This document shows, piece after piece, positions 28,351 through 38,459 of a DNA stretch of 64,000 bases; the stretch's first letter is position 1; every line of letters starts with the position of its first letter. Made by a program: the position numbers and the translations under genes. The notes under the pieces are model-generated. The model was not told the DNA's origin and ran no database searches. It was given only the letters and a program-made list of their open reading frames with translations. The DNA comes from Acidovorax sp. A1169 (GTDB taxonomy: Bacteria > Pseudomonadota > Gammaproteobacteria > Burkholderiales > Burkholderiaceae_C): assembly GCF_030704685.1 (NCBI RefSeq), contig NZ_JAUZDX010000001.1, positions 648,285-712,284 of the forward strand. The letters are read 5' to 3'.

Positions 28351-28372
28351 GCGCCCTGGTGGTTCAGGGCGC
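28351..28372. terminator. Hairpin between convergent nagZ and mscS-like genes
   Basis: GCGCCCTG (28351-28358) and CAGGGCGC (28365-28372) pair perfectly around a 6-nt loop, overlapping the end of the convergent gene. There is no T-run on either strand, so it is a weak or Rho-assisted bidirectional terminator at best. Confidence 0.35.
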
Positions 28373-29035
28373 AGGCGTAGCGGGCTGAGGTTCCTGCGCC
28401 GGGGCGGATGTTCCGGGCAGCGTTGGCGCTGCCGGCGCGGCGGGCTCCACCGCCGCAGGTGGTGGCCCTCTCCAGCGCCGTATCACGCGCTGGAAGATCA
28501 GGGCATTGGGTATCTGCAGCCAGGTGCCATCCGGGCCCGCGTGGAGGTGGTCTTCGAGCGTGGTGTACAGCAGGTTGATGTCCACCACCCGGCCTTTGGC
28601 GCCGGGCTTCTCTGCTGTGTCCAGCACCTCGATGTAGTCGCCCACGCGGAATGGCCGCACCGTGAAGATCAGCAGCGCGCAGAACAGGTTGGAGAGCACG
28701 CTCCACGCCGCGAAAAAAGCCACGGCGCCCACGGTGGCAAAGCCCGTGAGGGCCGTCCACAGCACCGTGGCCGAAACCCCCATGCGTTCGAGCACCAGCA
28801 GGAAGGCGCTGGCCACGATAGTCCAGCGTATCAATCCCTTGATGGGTACCAGCAGCTCGTCGGGCAACTGGTAGTGGGCGGCGGCACGCGCCACCAGGCG
28901 CCGCAGAAGGCGCTGCAGCATCCAGGCCACAAAAACGACCAGCAGGATCTGCAGGCCGGGCACGATCACATCGAGCCAGTCCTGCACCCAGTCCGGGAGC
29001 CGCGTCTTCAAAGCATGCAGACCGTTGGTGGCCAT
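28364..29035 (-). CDS. Small MscS-family mechanosensitive channel
   Basis: Inner-membrane channel thought to release solutes on hypo-osmotic shock. 223 aa. Two or three membrane helices (about 22-42, 65-85, 90-120) include the pore-lining segment TALTGFATVGAVAFFAAWSVLSN. The beta domain FRVGDYIEVLDTAEKPGAKG-RVVDINLLYTTLE matches MscS. The C-terminus is a Pro/Ala-rich tail (about 35 residues) instead of the full MscS alpha-beta domain, making this a short member. It sits 46 bp downstream of the GGDEF gene on the same strand. Confidence 0.9.
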   Translation of the reverse strand: MATNGLHALKTRLPDWVQDWLDVIVPGLQILLVVFVAWMLQRLLRRLVARAAAHYQLPDELLVPIKGLIRWTIVASAFLLVLERMGVSATVLWTALTGFATVGAVAFFAAWSVLSNLFCALLIFTVRPFRVGDYIEVLDTAEKPGAKGRVVDINLLYTTLEDHLHAGPDGTWLQIPNALIFQRVIRRWRGPPPAAVEPAAPAAPTLPGTSAPAQEPQPATPAP

Positions 29036-29081
29036 GGGAAAAGGGCGCGCTCGGGCGCGCAGAAAACGGAAAAGATCGCCA

Positions 29082-30119
29082 TCAGCTGCGCAACTGCTCC
29101 ACGGTGTCCATCTGCATCTCGAAACTGAAGAAGCGGTTGCGGCCCTGGGCCTTGGCCGCGTACAGGGCCTGGTCGGCGCGCATGATCATGCTCTCGGCAT
29201 TGGTGCTGTCGTCGGGCACGCAGGTGGTGATGCCGCCCGACAGCGTGAGTGCATCGCCCAGGGGGGAGTCGGGGTGGGCAATGCCGCGCACCTTGAGCAA
29301 CTGGCCCAGGGCCCTTGCAAAGGTCATGGCGCCCGAACGGGGGGTGTTGGGCAGGATCAGCGCGAACTCTTCGCCGCCATAGCGCGAAGCCACGTCGCGC
29401 GGCCGCACGCACACCTCGCGCAGCAGCCGACCCACCTCTTTCAGGCAGGCGTCTCCCTGCACGTGGCCGCTGGCATCGTTGAACAGTTTGAAATGGTCCA
29501 GGTCGCAGAGCATCAGCGTGAGCGGCGTGCCATCGCGCCGGGCCGACAGTATCTCGCTGTGCAGCATCCGGTCGAAGCCCCGGCGGTTCACCAGGCCGGT
29601 CAGCGAGTCCACCTCCACCATCTCGTTGAGGCGCTGGTTGGCCAGATGCAGCTCAGCCGATAGCGACACCAGCCGCCGGCGCATGTCCAGGAGGCGCTGC
29701 ATGGCGCGCAGCTTGGCCATCAGCACGATGGGCTTGACGGGCTTGACCAGGTAGTCGTCGCCCCCCACCTCGATGCCGCGCCATACGTCGAGTTCATTGT
29801 CCAGGCCCGAGAGGAAGATGATCGGCGTCCAGTCGCCCGCCTCGCTCTCGCGCATCTGCTGGGCCACCCAGTAGCCGTCCTTGCCGGGTAGCCGGATGTC
29901 CAGCAGCACCAGGTCCGGCCGATGTGTCTTGAACAGCTGCAGTGCCGCCGCACCTTCGGGGGCCTCGAAGATCTCCGAAACCCCTGCGTGCCGCAGCTCG
30001 GCCACGAGCGCAGCCCTCACCGAATTCTGGTCCTCCACCACCAGTACCGAAAAACTGTTGCGGGAGGACGCTGATGCGGGCGCTGAAGGGTAGGGCGCGC
30101 TGCTGGGGGTGAAGGGCAT
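29082..30119 (-). CDS. Response regulator with GGDEF output (diguanylate cyclase)
   Basis: Predicted to make cyclic di-GMP in response to phosphorylation. 345 aa. The REC domain (about 20-145) has the phospho-acceptor Asp in PDLVLLDIRLPGKDGYW and the KPVKP lysine. A short helical linker leads to the GGDEF domain, starting near DSLTGLVNRRGFDRML. The active-site loop is RYGGEEFALILP, a catalytically competent GGEEF. RPRD lies exactly five residues before it, matching the RxxD product-inhibition site. A strong AAGGAG precedes the ATG. No partner histidine kinase gene is in the window. Confidence 0.94.
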   Translation of the reverse strand: MPFTPSSAPYPSAPASASSRNSFSVLVVEDQNSVRAALVAELRHAGVSEIFEAPEGAAALQLFKTHRPDLVLLDIRLPGKDGYWVAQQMRESEAGDWTPIIFLSGLDNELDVWRGIEVGGDDYLVKPVKPIVLMAKLRAMQRLLDMRRRLVSLSAELHLANQRLNEMVEVDSLTGLVNRRGFDRMLHSEILSARRDGTPLTLMLCDLDHFKLFNDASGHVQGDACLKEVGRLLREVCVRPRDVASRYGGEEFALILPNTPRSGAMTFARALGQLLKVRGIAHPDSPLGDALTLSGGITTCVPDDSTNAESMIMRADQALYAAKAQGRNRFFSFEMQMDTVEQLRS

Positions 30120-30161
30120 GGTAGCGGCTCCTTGAGGCGAAGGGCGTTGCGCGGCAGCCGC

Positions 30162-31706
30162 TCAGGACTCCCGCCGCAATGCGGGGAACAGTATCACGTC
30201 GCGGATGCTCGGGCTATCGGTCAACAGCATCATCAGGCGGTCGATGCCGATGCCGCAGCCGCCCGTGGGGGGCATGCCGTACTCCAGCGCGCGAACGAAG
30301 TCATGGTCGTAGAACATGGCCTCGTCGTCACCGCTGTCCTTGGCGGCCACCTGGGCGTGGAAACGCGCGGCCTGGTCCTCGGCGTCGTTGAGTTCGCTGA
30401 AGCCGTTGCCGAACTCGCGCCCTGTGATGTACAGCTCGAAGCGCTCGGTCACCTCGGGGCGGGTGTCGTTGGCGCGCGCCAGTGGCGAGATTTCCGTCGG
30501 ATGCTCCATGATGAACGTGGGCAGCCACAGCTTGTCTTCTACCGTCTCTTCGAAGTAGAGCACCTGCAGGCTGGCCAGCGAACGCGTGGACAGCTTGTTC
30601 TTTTCTTCGTTCAGGCCCAGCTTCTTGAGTGCACTGATCAGCCACGCGGCGTCGTCCACATGGGCGCCTGCCTCGGTGTACTGGAAGATGGCTTCGCGGA
30701 TCGTCAGGCGCGCAAACGGCTGCGACAGGTCCACCGCGCGGCCCTGGTAGGTCAGCTGCAGCGAGCCCGTGGCCTTGAGCGCCACTTCGCGGATCAGCGT
30801 CTCGGTGAAGTCCATCAGATCCAGGTAGTTCCAGTACGCCGCGTAGAACTCCATCATGGTGAACTCGGGGTTGTGGCGCACCGAGATGCCTTCGTTGCGG
30901 TAGCTGCGGTTGATCTCGAACACGCGCTCGAACCCGCCCACGATCAGGCGCTTGAGGTACAGCTCCGGCGCGATGCGCAGGTACATCTCCTGCTCAAGCG
31001 CGTTGTGGTGCGTCACGAAGGGCTTGGCATTGGCACCGCCCGGAATCGGGTGCAGCATCGGCGTCTCGACCTCCAGGAAGCCGTGGTCCACCATGAACTC
31101 GCGCAGGCCGCTTACGGCCTTGCTGCGCGCGATGAAGCGCCTGCGCGCCTGCTCGTCGGTGATCAGGTCCACATAGCGCTGGCGGTACTTCTGCTCCTGG
31201 TCGGCCATGCCGTGGAACTTGTCGGGCAGCGGGCGCAGGCTCTTGGTCAACAGGCGCAGGCGCGTGACCTTGATCGACAGCTCGCCGGTCTTGGTCTTGA
31301 ACGTGGTGCCCTCGGCGCCCACGATGTCGCCCAGGTCCCAGTGCTTGAAGGCCGCATAGGCCTCTTCACCCAGCGCATCGCGGGTCACGTACAGCTGGAT
31401 CTGACCGCCGGTGTCGCCCAGGGATCCGTCCTGCACGGTGGCAAAGCTGGCCTTGCCCATCACCCGCTTGAGCATCATGCGGCCAGCCACGCTCACCGTG
31501 GCCGGATTGGCCTCCAGGGCCTCGGCATCGAGTGGGCCATAGGTCACATGCAACTCAGCCGCCTTGTTCGCCGGCTTGAAATTGTTGGGGAAGGCCACGG
31601 CGCCGCCCTGGGCCTGGACTTCGCGCAGCGCGCGGAGCTTTTCGCGGCGCTCGGCCATGAGCTTGTTGTCGTCCGGGGGCACTGGTGGGGTGTTCTGTTC
31701 AGACAT
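30162..31706 (-). CDS. lysS: Lysyl-tRNA synthetase, class II
   Basis: Charges tRNA-Lys with lysine. 514 aa from the ATG at 31706. The N-terminal OB anticodon-binding domain (about 70-165) is followed by the class II catalytic core: motif 2 near [20 protein letters not shown] and motif 3 [20 protein letters not shown]. The segment [15 protein letters not shown] insertion and the [17 protein letters not shown] stretch are normal for LysS. Open frame upstream of this ATG has no family similarity. The polysaccharide genes upstream run in the same direction; a 169-bp gap leaves room for its own promoter. Confidence 0.97.
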   Translation of the reverse strand: MSEQNTPPVPPDDNKLMAERREKLRALREVQAQGGAVAFPNNFKPANKAAELHVTYGPLDAEALEANPATVSVAGRMMLKRVMGKASFATVQDGSLGDTGGQIQLYVTRDALGEEAYAAFKHWDLGDIVGAEGTTFKTKTGELSIKVTRLRLLTKSLRPLPDKFHGMADQEQKYRQRYVDLITDEQARRRFIARSKAVSGLREFMVDHGFLEVETPMLHPIPGGANAKPFVTHHNALEQEMYLRIAPELYLKRLIVGGFERVFEINRSYRNEGISVRHNPEFTMMEFYAAYWNYLDLMDFTETLIREVALKATGSLQLTYQGRAVDLSQPFARLTIREAIFQYTEAGAHVDDAAWLISALKKLGLNEEKNKLSTRSLASLQVLYFEETVEDKLWLPTFIMEHPTEISPLARANDTRPEVTERFELYITGREFGNGFSELNDAEDQAARFHAQVAAKDSGDDEAMFYDHDFVRALEYGMPPTGGCGIGIDRLMMLLTDSPSIRDVILFPALRRES

Positions 31707-31875
31707 AGGTGCTGTCAATGCGGTGCGAGCGTGGTGCGTCGAAAATAAGGGGCTGTCAGGGAGTCTGCGGCAGCCAACCCTTGATTTTATCGGCTTGGCG
31801 GGCACAACCCGGTTTTTTACCCGTGCAGTGCCGGTTTTTAGGCGCTCGGTGGCCTTGCGCGGACGCTGCGGTGGC

Positions 31876-32508
31876 TCAGCGCGGCGTATCCTGGCCCGGC
31901 GACGCATCCGGGCGCAGCACGGCGTGCACCGTCCGTGCCAGGATCCGCAGGTCCTGCCACACGCTGTGGTTGCGCGCATAGCGCGCGGCATAGTCCAGCT
32001 TCACGGGCAGAATTTCTTGCACGTAGGTGCGCTCGGGGTCGGCGCTCTGCGCCAGCAGCGCGCTTTCGTTGCGAAAGGCGATGGACGCCAGGTCGGTGAT
32101 GCCCGGGCGCACGCTCAGCACGATGGCTCTGAGCTCGGCCGGGTACATCGCCACATAGCGCGGCACCTCGGGCCGCGGGCCCACCAGGCTCATGTCGCCC
32201 TTGAGCACGTTGAGCAGCTGCGGCAGTTCGTCGAGCTTGCTGTGGCGCAGCCAATGCCCGGCGCGGGTGATGCGCGCGTCCTCCCCCACTGTGATGGCCG
32301 GGCCCGCCCGCTCGGCCCCGGTGTGCATGGAGCGGAACTTGTAGATGTGAAAGCTGCGCCCGTGCCGACCCACCCGCTCCTGGCGAAACAACGCCCCGCC
32401 TGCCGAATCCCAGCGCACCCACAGCGCGATGGCAAGCAGAACCGGGCTGAGCGCCAGCAGGGCGCCGCCCGAGACCACGATGTCCATCAGGCGCTTGAGC
32501 ATCCTCAT
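31876..32508 (-). CDS. Initiating polyprenyl-phosphate sugar-1-phosphate transferase
   Basis: Probable first membrane step of glycan assembly, moving a sugar phosphate from a UDP-sugar to undecaprenyl phosphate. 210 aa, the small single-domain form (PglC/WcaJ C-terminal type). [20 protein letters not shown] is the re-entrant membrane helix, then [21 protein letters not shown] and the catalytic region [20 protein letters not shown] with GPRPE and [10 protein letters not shown]. It overlaps the DegT aminotransferase by 4 nt and is the last gene of the polysaccharide operon. The sugar is not determined; a 4-amino-6-deoxy-GlcNAc derivative would fit its neighbours. Confidence 0.92.
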   Translation of the reverse strand: MRMLKRLMDIVVSGGALLALSPVLLAIALWVRWDSAGGALFRQERVGRHGRSFHIYKFRSMHTGAERAGPAITVGEDARITRAGHWLRHSKLDELPQLLNVLKGDMSLVGPRPEVPRYVAMYPAELRAIVLSVRPGITDLASIAFRNESALLAQSADPERTYVQEILPVKLDYAARYARNHSVWQDLRILARTVHAVLRPDASPGQDTPR

Positions 32509-33677
32509 CCCAGCAGGGTCTGCAGGGCCGCGATCACGCGGTCCTGGTCGGCGACGGTCATGGCCGTGAACAGCGGGATGCTCACCATGGCCTGGTAGGC
32601 CGCATCGGCTTGGGGAAACATCTCGGGCGTGAGCTGGTAGCGGTCGCGCCAGTAGGGGTGGCGGTGCAACGGCACATAGTGCACGCTGGTGCCGATCCCC
32701 AGGTCCGACAGGCCCTGCACCAGCACGTCGCGCGACAGGCGTGCACCCGGAGCCAGTCGTATCACATACAGGTGCCAGGCATGCATGTCGCCTGCCGGTG
32801 CCTCGGCCGGCAGCACCAGCGGCAAGCCTGCCAGAGCCGCGTGGTAGCGCTGTGCCAGGTACTGGCGCCGCTGCACGAAGGCCGGCAGGCGCGCCAGTTG
32901 CTGCACGCCCATGGCCGCAGCCACGTCGGTCATGTTGTACTTGAAGCCCGGGGCCACTACCTCGTAGTACCAGGCGGGCGTCTTGGACGTGAAGCGGTCG
33001 AAGGCATCGCGGTTCATGCCGTGCAGGCGCATCACGCGCATGCGCTTGGCGAGATCCGGGTCGCGTGTCACGGCCATGCCGCCTTCGCCGGTGGTGATGG
33101 TCTTGTTCGCGTAGAAGCTGAACACGGTGACATCCGAGGCCAGTTGGCCCACCAGCGTCCCTCTCCAGGTCGTGGGCAGGGCGTGGGCGGCGTCTTCCAC
33201 GACCTTGAGTCCGTACTCCTGGGCGATGGCCAGAATCGCATCCATGTCGCAGGCCAGGCCGCCGTAATGCACCGGCATGATGGCTTTGGTGCGCGGCGTG
33301 ATCGCAGCGCGCACCAGGGCCGGGTCCATGTTCAGCGTCACCGGGTCCACATCCACCAACACCGGGTCGGCGCCCAGGTAGCGCACCACCTCGGTCGTGG
33401 CCGTGAAGGTCAGCGTGGGGGCAATCACCTCGTCGCCCGGGCCGATGCCCAGGGCTTCCAGGGCCAGGTGCAGGCCGGCCGTGGCCGAGTTCACGGCCAG
33501 GCTGTCCACGCCGCCGCCCAGGTAGTCGGTGAAGGCCTGCTCGAAAGCCCGGGTCTGCGGGCCGGTGGTGACCCAGCCCGAGCGCATGGCCTCGGCAACG
33601 GCGTTCACCTCGGCATCGCCGATGTCGGGGCGGGCGAAGGGGAGAAAGGGCAGGGCGGCGGTTTCAGCGTTCGACAT
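32505..33677 (-). CDS. DegT/DnrJ/EryC1/StrS family sugar aminotransferase
   Basis: PLP enzyme that aminates a keto-sugar nucleotide. 390 aa from the ATG at 33677. The PLP lysine is in [16 protein letters not shown], and [13 protein letters not shown] carries the conserved PLP-binding Asp. [20 protein letters not shown] and [14 protein letters not shown] are typical. With the WbpM-type 4,6-dehydratase at 39832-41721 it would make a 4-amino-4,6-dideoxy sugar, as PglE does in the bacillosamine pathway; that substrate is inference. It overlaps the UDP-glucose dehydrogenase gene by 14 nt. Confidence 0.93.
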   Translation of the reverse strand: MSNAETAALPFLPFARPDIGDAEVNAVAEAMRSGWVTTGPQTRAFEQAFTDYLGGGVDSLAVNSATAGLHLALEALGIGPGDEVIAPTLTFTATTEVVRYLGADPVLVDVDPVTLNMDPALVRAAITPRTKAIMPVHYGGLACDMDAILAIAQEYGLKVVEDAAHALPTTWRGTLVGQLASDVTVFSFYANKTITTGEGGMAVTRDPDLAKRMRVMRLHGMNRDAFDRFTSKTPAWYYEVVAPGFKYNMTDVAAAMGVQQLARLPAFVQRRQYLAQRYHAALAGLPLVLPAEAPAGDMHAWHLYVIRLAPGARLSRDVLVQGLSDLGIGTSVHYVPLHRHPYWRDRYQLTPEMFPQADAAYQAMVSIPLFTAMTVADQDRVIAALQTLLG

Positions 33678-35028
33678 GGTCAGGTGGCAATGGGGTGGAC
33701 GGGGCTGCACCACGGCCGATGGCGTGGTACTCCAGCCCCGCAGCGCGCAGCTCGGCTGGCTCGAAAAGATTGCGGCCGTCGAACACCATGCGTTCGCGTA
33801 GCGTGGCGGCCAGGTGGGCGAAGTCCGGGCTGCGGAACTCCTTCCACTCGGTGGCGATGATGAGCGCGTCCGCGCCCTGCAGCGCCGTATTGGCGAGCTG
33901 CACGAAAGAAAGGCCTGTGCGTTCGCCAAGGGCCTGGCGCGCCTGGTCCATGGCCTGTGGGTCGTAGGCAACCACTTCGGCGCCCAGGGCCAGCAGCCGT
34001 TCGATGATGGCCAGGCTCGGTGCCTCGCGCATGTCGTCGGTGCCGGGCTTGAAGGCCAGGCCCCAGAGCGCGAAGCGCCGGCCCGTGAGGTCGGCGCCAA
34101 ACCGCGCGACGATCTTGTCGGTCAGCACCTGCTTCTGGTGGTCGTTCACGGCTTTCACTGCCTGCAGGATCTGCAGGTCCTGCCCGGCATCCTGCGCCGT
34201 CCGGATCAGCGCCTTTACATCCTTGGGGAAGCACGATCCGCCATAGCCCGTTCCTGCGTAGAGGAAATGCGTGCCGATGCGCGGGTCCATGCCGATGCCG
34301 GTGCGCACGTTCTCGATGTCGGCGCCCAGCCTCTCGGCCAGCAGCGCCAGCTCGTTCATGAAGCTGATGCGCGTGGCCAGCATGGCGTTGGCCGCGTACT
34401 TGGTGAACTCGGCGCTGCGCACGTCCATCACCACCAGGCGGTCGCGGTTGCGCATGAAGGGTGCATACACCGCACGCATGAGTTCGGTGGCGCGCTCATC
34501 CTGGGTGCCCACGATCACGCGGTCCGGCCGCATGAAATCCTGCACCGCGCTGCCTTCCTTGAGGAATTCGGGGTTCGATACCACCGCAAATTCCGGCGGC
34601 AGACCGCGGGAGGACAGCACGGCGGCCACAGCGTCGCGCACCTGGTCGGCTGTCCCTACGGGCACCGTGCTCTTGTTGACGATCAGTTTGTAGCCCGCCA
34701 TGCGCTCGGCAATGGATCGCGCGGCGGCCAGCACATGCTGCAGGTCGGCCGAGCCGTCTTCGCTCGGGGGCGTGCCCACGGCGATGAACTGCAGCAGGCC
34801 ATGCGCCACGGCGTGGTCGATATCGGTGGTGAACTCCAGGCGGCCGCTGCGCGCATTGCGCAGCACCACGTCCGGCAGGCCGGGTTCATGGATAGGCATC
34901 TGCCCCTGGTTCAGCCCATCGATACGGCGAGCGTCCAGGTCCAGGCACACCACGTGGTTGCCCATTTCCGAGAGACAGGCCCCGGTGACAAGGCCCACAT
35001 AGCCGGTGCCGATGACGGTGATTTTCAT
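33664..35028 (-). CDS. ugd: UDP-glucose 6-dehydrogenase
   Basis: Oxidises UDP-glucose twice to UDP-glucuronate with NAD. 454 aa from the ATG at 35028. The Rossmann start [20 protein letters not shown], substrate loop [15 protein letters not shown] and catalytic Cys in [15 protein letters not shown] are intact, as is NDHQKQVL and the C-terminal domain [20 protein letters not shown]. It suggests glucuronic acid, or a sugar derived from it, in the glycan. Its end overlaps the aminotransferase start, so both are in one operon. Confidence 0.96.
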   Translation of the reverse strand: MKITVIGTGYVGLVTGACLSEMGNHVVCLDLDARRIDGLNQGQMPIHEPGLPDVVLRNARSGRLEFTTDIDHAVAHGLLQFIAVGTPPSEDGSADLQHVLAAARSIAERMAGYKLIVNKSTVPVGTADQVRDAVAAVLSSRGLPPEFAVVSNPEFLKEGSAVQDFMRPDRVIVGTQDERATELMRAVYAPFMRNRDRLVVMDVRSAEFTKYAANAMLATRISFMNELALLAERLGADIENVRTGIGMDPRIGTHFLYAGTGYGGSCFPKDVKALIRTAQDAGQDLQILQAVKAVNDHQKQVLTDKIVARFGADLTGRRFALWGLAFKPGTDDMREAPSLAIIERLLALGAEVVAYDPQAMDQARQALGERTGLSFVQLANTALQGADALIIATEWKEFRSPDFAHLAATLRERMVFDGRNLFEPAELRAAGLEYHAIGRGAAPSTPLPPDHVER

Positions 35029-35064
35029 GGAGCGTGATTCAGTGCGGAACGGGGATGCCAACGG

Positions 35065-35766
35065 TCAGGCCGGCTTGGCCAGCCAGGTCAGGCGGTGGGT
35101 GCGCAGCGGGTAGAGCAGTGCGGATGCGGGCGAGAGGCAGGCGGCAGGCAACCGGCGCGCAATCGGGGGCGCCAGCGTGATCCGCCGCGACTGCACCTGC
35201 GCCTTGGGGAACAGGCGGCGCAACTCGGCCAGGGGCACGCCGCGCACATCGGGGTTGCGGGGATTGTCCACGATGAAGTCATAGACCAGCACGCCGCCGC
35301 CTGGGGCCGTCCAGCGCCACAGAACATCGGCCATGCGCTGGCGGAACGCCGGGTCCAGCAACGAGCTGAACAGGGTGAAGGCCAGCACCGCGTGCTGGCT
35401 GCCATCGGCCACGGGCGCCAGCGTGGCATCGCCTTCGGTGATGCGCACGGCGCTGGGCAAGCTGCCGCGCGCCTGCGCGGCACGTTCGCCGATCAGCTCC
35501 AGCCCCTGCAGGCGTGCGGGGCTGGCACCCAGGCGCAACAGGTCCTGCAGGTTGCCTCCGCTGCCACAGCCCACCTCGGTGATGGATTTGTCCGCGAGGT
35601 CCGTCCAGCCATGCGCACTCCACAAACGCACCATGGCGCGCAGGCGCTCCTGCTGCGCCTGCAGGGCCGAGGGGCTGGTCAGCAGCCGGTAGTGCCGCGC
35701 GTCCTGCGCGGCATCGCGGCGTGCATAGCGCGCCTGCACAGCCTGGGGCTCGGTCGGGTCGCTCAT
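35065..35766 (-). CDS. Class I SAM-dependent methyltransferase of the glycan locus
   Basis: 233 aa. The SAM-binding motif I is ITEVGCGSGGNLQDLL, followed by the acidic LELIGERAAQA and TEGDATLAPV segments, and ADVLWRWTAPGGGVLVYDFI resembles the post-motif region of class I methyltransferases. The start at 35766 overlaps the GT2 stop by 4 nt (ATGA), whereas a much longer open frame upstream is antisense-like noise over the GT gene. Position suggests it O- or N-methylates a sugar of the glycan or caps its end, but substrate is unknown. Confidence 0.85.
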   Translation of the reverse strand: MSDPTEPQAVQARYARRDAAQDARHYRLLTSPSALQAQQERLRAMVRLWSAHGWTDLADKSITEVGCGSGGNLQDLLRLGASPARLQGLELIGERAAQARGSLPSAVRITEGDATLAPVADGSQHAVLAFTLFSSLLDPAFRQRMADVLWRWTAPGGGVLVYDFIVDNPRNPDVRGVPLAELRRLFPKAQVQSRRITLAPPIARRLPAACLSPASALLYPLRTHRLTWLAKPA

Positions 35767-36794
35767 CGCGTGATCCGGGCGAACCGGGCCGACGGCGCAC
35801 GCGCGCGCAGCACGTCCCACAGGCCGCGCCAGGTACCGAGCCCATAGGCCAGGTGGTAGGCCGCAATCACCACCGGCAGCCGCGCCAGCAACTGCCAGCG
35901 GCCTGCACTGCGCGCGGCCGACACCGAGGCCAGTGCCACGTAGGCTGCATACAGCGCGACCAGTGCCGCCAGCGGCAGCACGGTCCAGGGCAGGCACAGC
36001 GCGAACAGGCCGAGCGCGGCCACGAAGGCCGCCGGCACCAGTTGCCGAACCGAGCCGGCCTGCCCGTGCTTTCGCATCACGAAAGGGCGCCAGTAGCCGT
36101 ATTGCCGCTGCTGCGCGAACAGGTGGCGCAGTGAATTGCGCGGGTGGTAGAGCGAGTGGATCAGCGGGCTCTGCCAGATGCGCCCGCCCGCCAGGCGCAG
36201 GCGCAGGTTGTGCTCGTCGTCCTGGTTGCGCACCAGTGCCTCGTCGAAGCCGCCGATGCGCTCGAACACGGCGCGCGGCCAGCAGCCCAGGTAGACCGTG
36301 TCCACCTCGCCATCGTGCTGCGTGTCGCGCGAGCGCGCGCCACCCACCACCCAGCGGCACTGGAAGGCGGCGGCCACGGCCTCGCCCATGGGCCCCGTAC
36401 CCTCGGCCACCCAGGGGCCGCCCACATTGTCGGCGCCGCTGCGTTGCAAGGTTTCGATGCAGCGCGCCACATAGTCGGGCGCGAAGCGGGTGTGGATGTC
36501 CAGGCGCACGATGACTTCGCCACGTGCGCGTGCAATGCAGGCGTTGAGGCCGGTGGAGACGATGCGACCGGGGTTGTCCACCCACTGCAGCCGCGCGTCC
36601 TGTGTGCTGCGCGCGACCAGCAATTCGCGCGTGCCGTCGTCGCTCTCGCCATCGGCCACCAGCACTTCCATCTGCCAGCCGGGGGGCAGCACCTGGGCCA
36701 GTGCGCTGTCGCAGAACGCGGCGATGTGCGCTGCCTCGTTGCGGCAGGGCGCGATCACGCTGACCCATGCCGGGGTGTCCTGGGGCCGGCTCAT
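35763..36794 (-). CDS. Glycosyltransferase family 2, ExoA-like, membrane-associated
   Basis: 343 aa from the ATG at 36794. The GT-A domain starts VSVIAPCRNEAAHIAAFCDS and has VLVADGESDDGTRELL, the donor-binding DIHTRF (DxH-type in place of DxD) and a GGFDEALVRNQDDEHNLRLR acceptor-site motif. Three or four hydrophobic segments at the C-terminus (AAFVAALGLFALCLPWTVL, then LAALVALYAAYVALASV) anchor it to the membrane. The order of domains resembles ExoA of succinoglycan synthesis, a beta-1,3-glucosyltransferase; the linkage here is not known. It overlaps both neighbours by 4 nt. Confidence 0.92.
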   Translation of the reverse strand: MSRPQDTPAWVSVIAPCRNEAAHIAAFCDSALAQVLPPGWQMEVLVADGESDDGTRELLVARSTQDARLQWVDNPGRIVSTGLNACIARARGEVIVRLDIHTRFAPDYVARCIETLQRSGADNVGGPWVAEGTGPMGEAVAAAFQCRWVVGGARSRDTQHDGEVDTVYLGCWPRAVFERIGGFDEALVRNQDDEHNLRLRLAGGRIWQSPLIHSLYHPRNSLRHLFAQQRQYGYWRPFVMRKHGQAGSVRQLVPAAFVAALGLFALCLPWTVLPLAALVALYAAYVALASVSAARSAGRWQLLARLPVVIAAYHLAYGLGTWRGLWDVLRARAPSARFARITR

Positions 36795-37855
36795 GGGGTG
36801 CCCGTCCGTTCTCGGTAAAGTCGATCCATCGTGTCCATCTGTACGGCGCGGTCGCCATCGCGCGCAATGCGCTGCACATTCTCCTGTCCGTGGCGCTGCA
36901 TCCGGGCATCGTCGGCGGCCATGGTTTCGAGGCAGCGCGCCAGCGCCGCCGCATCGCGTGGCGGCACCAGCAGGCTGGCATCCAGCCACGCGCGGTTGGC
37001 ATCCAGGTCGCTGGCCACCACGGCCAGGCCGCAGGCCATGCTTTCGAGCACCGAGACCGAGGTCGCGTCGCTCGTCGGTACCGAGACCGACAGCTTGCAC
37101 TGCGCCAGCACCCGCGCCATGCCCGCGTCGTCCAGCCGGCCGTGAAAGACCACGTGCTCCTCCAGTCCCTTCGCGGCCACCAGCGCGCGCAGCGCCGCCT
37201 CCATCGATCCGCCGCCCAGCAGGTGCAGTTGCACCCCTGCCTCGGGATGGCGTGCCACCAGGGTGGCCAAGGCCTCGACGATGGTGTCGATGTTGTAGTT
37301 GGGCTCCCAGGAGCGCAAGCTCACGATCTGCAGGCCGGTCTTGGCGGACCATGGAGCCGGAGCAAAGCGCCCGAGGTCCACGCCCCAATGGATTTCCTGC
37401 ACGGGGCAGGCAGGGCCAAAGGCCTTGGCCGCGTCGATCAGACTTTGCGAGTCACCGGTGATCAGGTCGGCCCGGCGCAGGCTCCAGCCCGTCAGCCAGC
37501 GCATCAGTGTGTTTTTTTGCGGCGTCACCAGCAGGTCGCTGCCCCAGGCCGTCATCACCAGCGGATGGCGGCCGCAGCGTGCGGCCAGGTAGCCATAGGA
37601 GGTGATGTAGTGCGCATGCACGATGTCGGGTGCCAGGGCCTGCACGTAGCGGTGCGCCTGCCCCACGCGCAGCAGCCAGTCGGTCGAGCGGCGCACGGGC
37701 GCCAGCACCTTCTGCTCCACCCCCTCGATGGGTGCCGGGCGGGCCGTGACCAGCGATACCCGGTAGCCACGCGAGCGCATCTCCGCCGCCCAGCGCTGGA
37801 TGTGCGGGCTGGTTGCATCGCCCAGCAGGCACAGGTGCCTGTTTGCTTCAGCCAT
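36791..37855 (-). CDS. Glycosyltransferase family 4 (GT-B)
   Basis: 354 aa from the ATG at 37855. N-terminal acceptor domain LCLLGDATSPHIQRWAAEMR with PDIVHAHYITSYGYLA, and C-terminal donor domain LQIVSLRSWEPNYNIDTIVE, LHLLGGGSMEAALRAL. The motif SVSVPTSDATSVSVLESMACG contains the conserved Glu of the retaining GT4 family. No membrane segments; likely a peripheral cytoplasmic enzyme acting on the lipid-linked sugar. Sugar specificity is unknown. Its start overlaps the acyltransferase stop by 8 nt. Confidence 0.92.
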   Translation of the reverse strand: MAEANRHLCLLGDATSPHIQRWAAEMRSRGYRVSLVTARPAPIEGVEQKVLAPVRRSTDWLLRVGQAHRYVQALAPDIVHAHYITSYGYLAARCGRHPLVMTAWGSDLLVTPQKNTLMRWLTGWSLRRADLITGDSQSLIDAAKAFGPACPVQEIHWGVDLGRFAPAPWSAKTGLQIVSLRSWEPNYNIDTIVEALATLVARHPEAGVQLHLLGGGSMEAALRALVAAKGLEEHVVFHGRLDDAGMARVLAQCKLSVSVPTSDATSVSVLESMACGLAVVASDLDANRAWLDASLLVPPRDAAALARCLETMAADDARMQRHGQENVQRIARDGDRAVQMDTMDRLYRERTGTP

Positions 37856-38459
37856 GGGTTCTTGCCCCTGCGGCCTGCGGCAACTCGCCAGCCCAGGCAC
37901 GGTAGTGTTCGGCCCACTCAGGGTACTGCGCCAGCAGCGCCGCATCGGCCGTGCGCACGTCGCCGACCTGGCGCGCAGGCGCGCCGGCCATCACGGCAAA
38001 GTCGGCGACCTCGCCGCGCACCTGCGAATAGGCGCAGATCAGCGCGCCCCGGCCGATGCGCGTGCCCGCCTCGATCAGGCTGTGCGGCCCCACGAAGGCA
38101 TAGGCGCCGATGTGCACGGCCCCCTTCACATAGCCGGGTACCTCGCCGCCCGCATGGGTGGCGTACCCGCGCCCGAGCAGCCGGATGGAGCGGTGCGAGC
38201 TGTGCGTGACGATGCTCACGAAATTGGTGATCTGCACGCCCTCGTCGATGGTGAGGCCCGCCGTGGCATCGAGAAAATTGAACTGCCCGATGAACACATG
38301 GTCCGCCAGCGTGAGGCCTTGCTCGCCCTCGATGCAGGTGCTGGGTGCAATGCGCGTGTGCGCCAGCAGCACGCCCGCAGGCGTGCGCTCGCCGAACACC
38401 ATGCGGTACATCAGCGCCTGCCAGATCCGGCGCCGTGCGCGGTTAAGCCAGGCTTTCAT
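37848..38459 (-). CDS. Left-handed beta-helix (hexapeptide-repeat) acyltransferase
   Basis: 203 aa from the ATG at 38459. The middle consists of hexapeptide-type repeats: IAPSTCIEGEQGLTLADHVF, GLTIDEGVQITNFVSIV, VHIGAYAFVGPHSLIEAGTR and IGRGALICAYSQVRGEVADF, ending AVMAGAPARQVG. THSSHRSI supplies the probable catalytic His. This is the fold of maltose and lipopolysaccharide O-acetyltransferases. It may acetylate a sugar of the glycan, or possibly the amino group introduced by the DegT enzyme; it does not look specifically like PglD. It overlaps the flippase gene by 17 nt. Confidence 0.9.
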   Translation of the reverse strand: MKAWLNRARRRIWQALMYRMVFGERTPAGVLLAHTRIAPSTCIEGEQGLTLADHVFIGQFNFLDATAGLTIDEGVQITNFVSIVTHSSHRSIRLLGRGYATHAGGEVPGYVKGAVHIGAYAFVGPHSLIEAGTRIGRGALICAYSQVRGEVADFAVMAGAPARQVGDVRTADAALLAQYPEWAEHYRAWAGELPQAAGARTHG

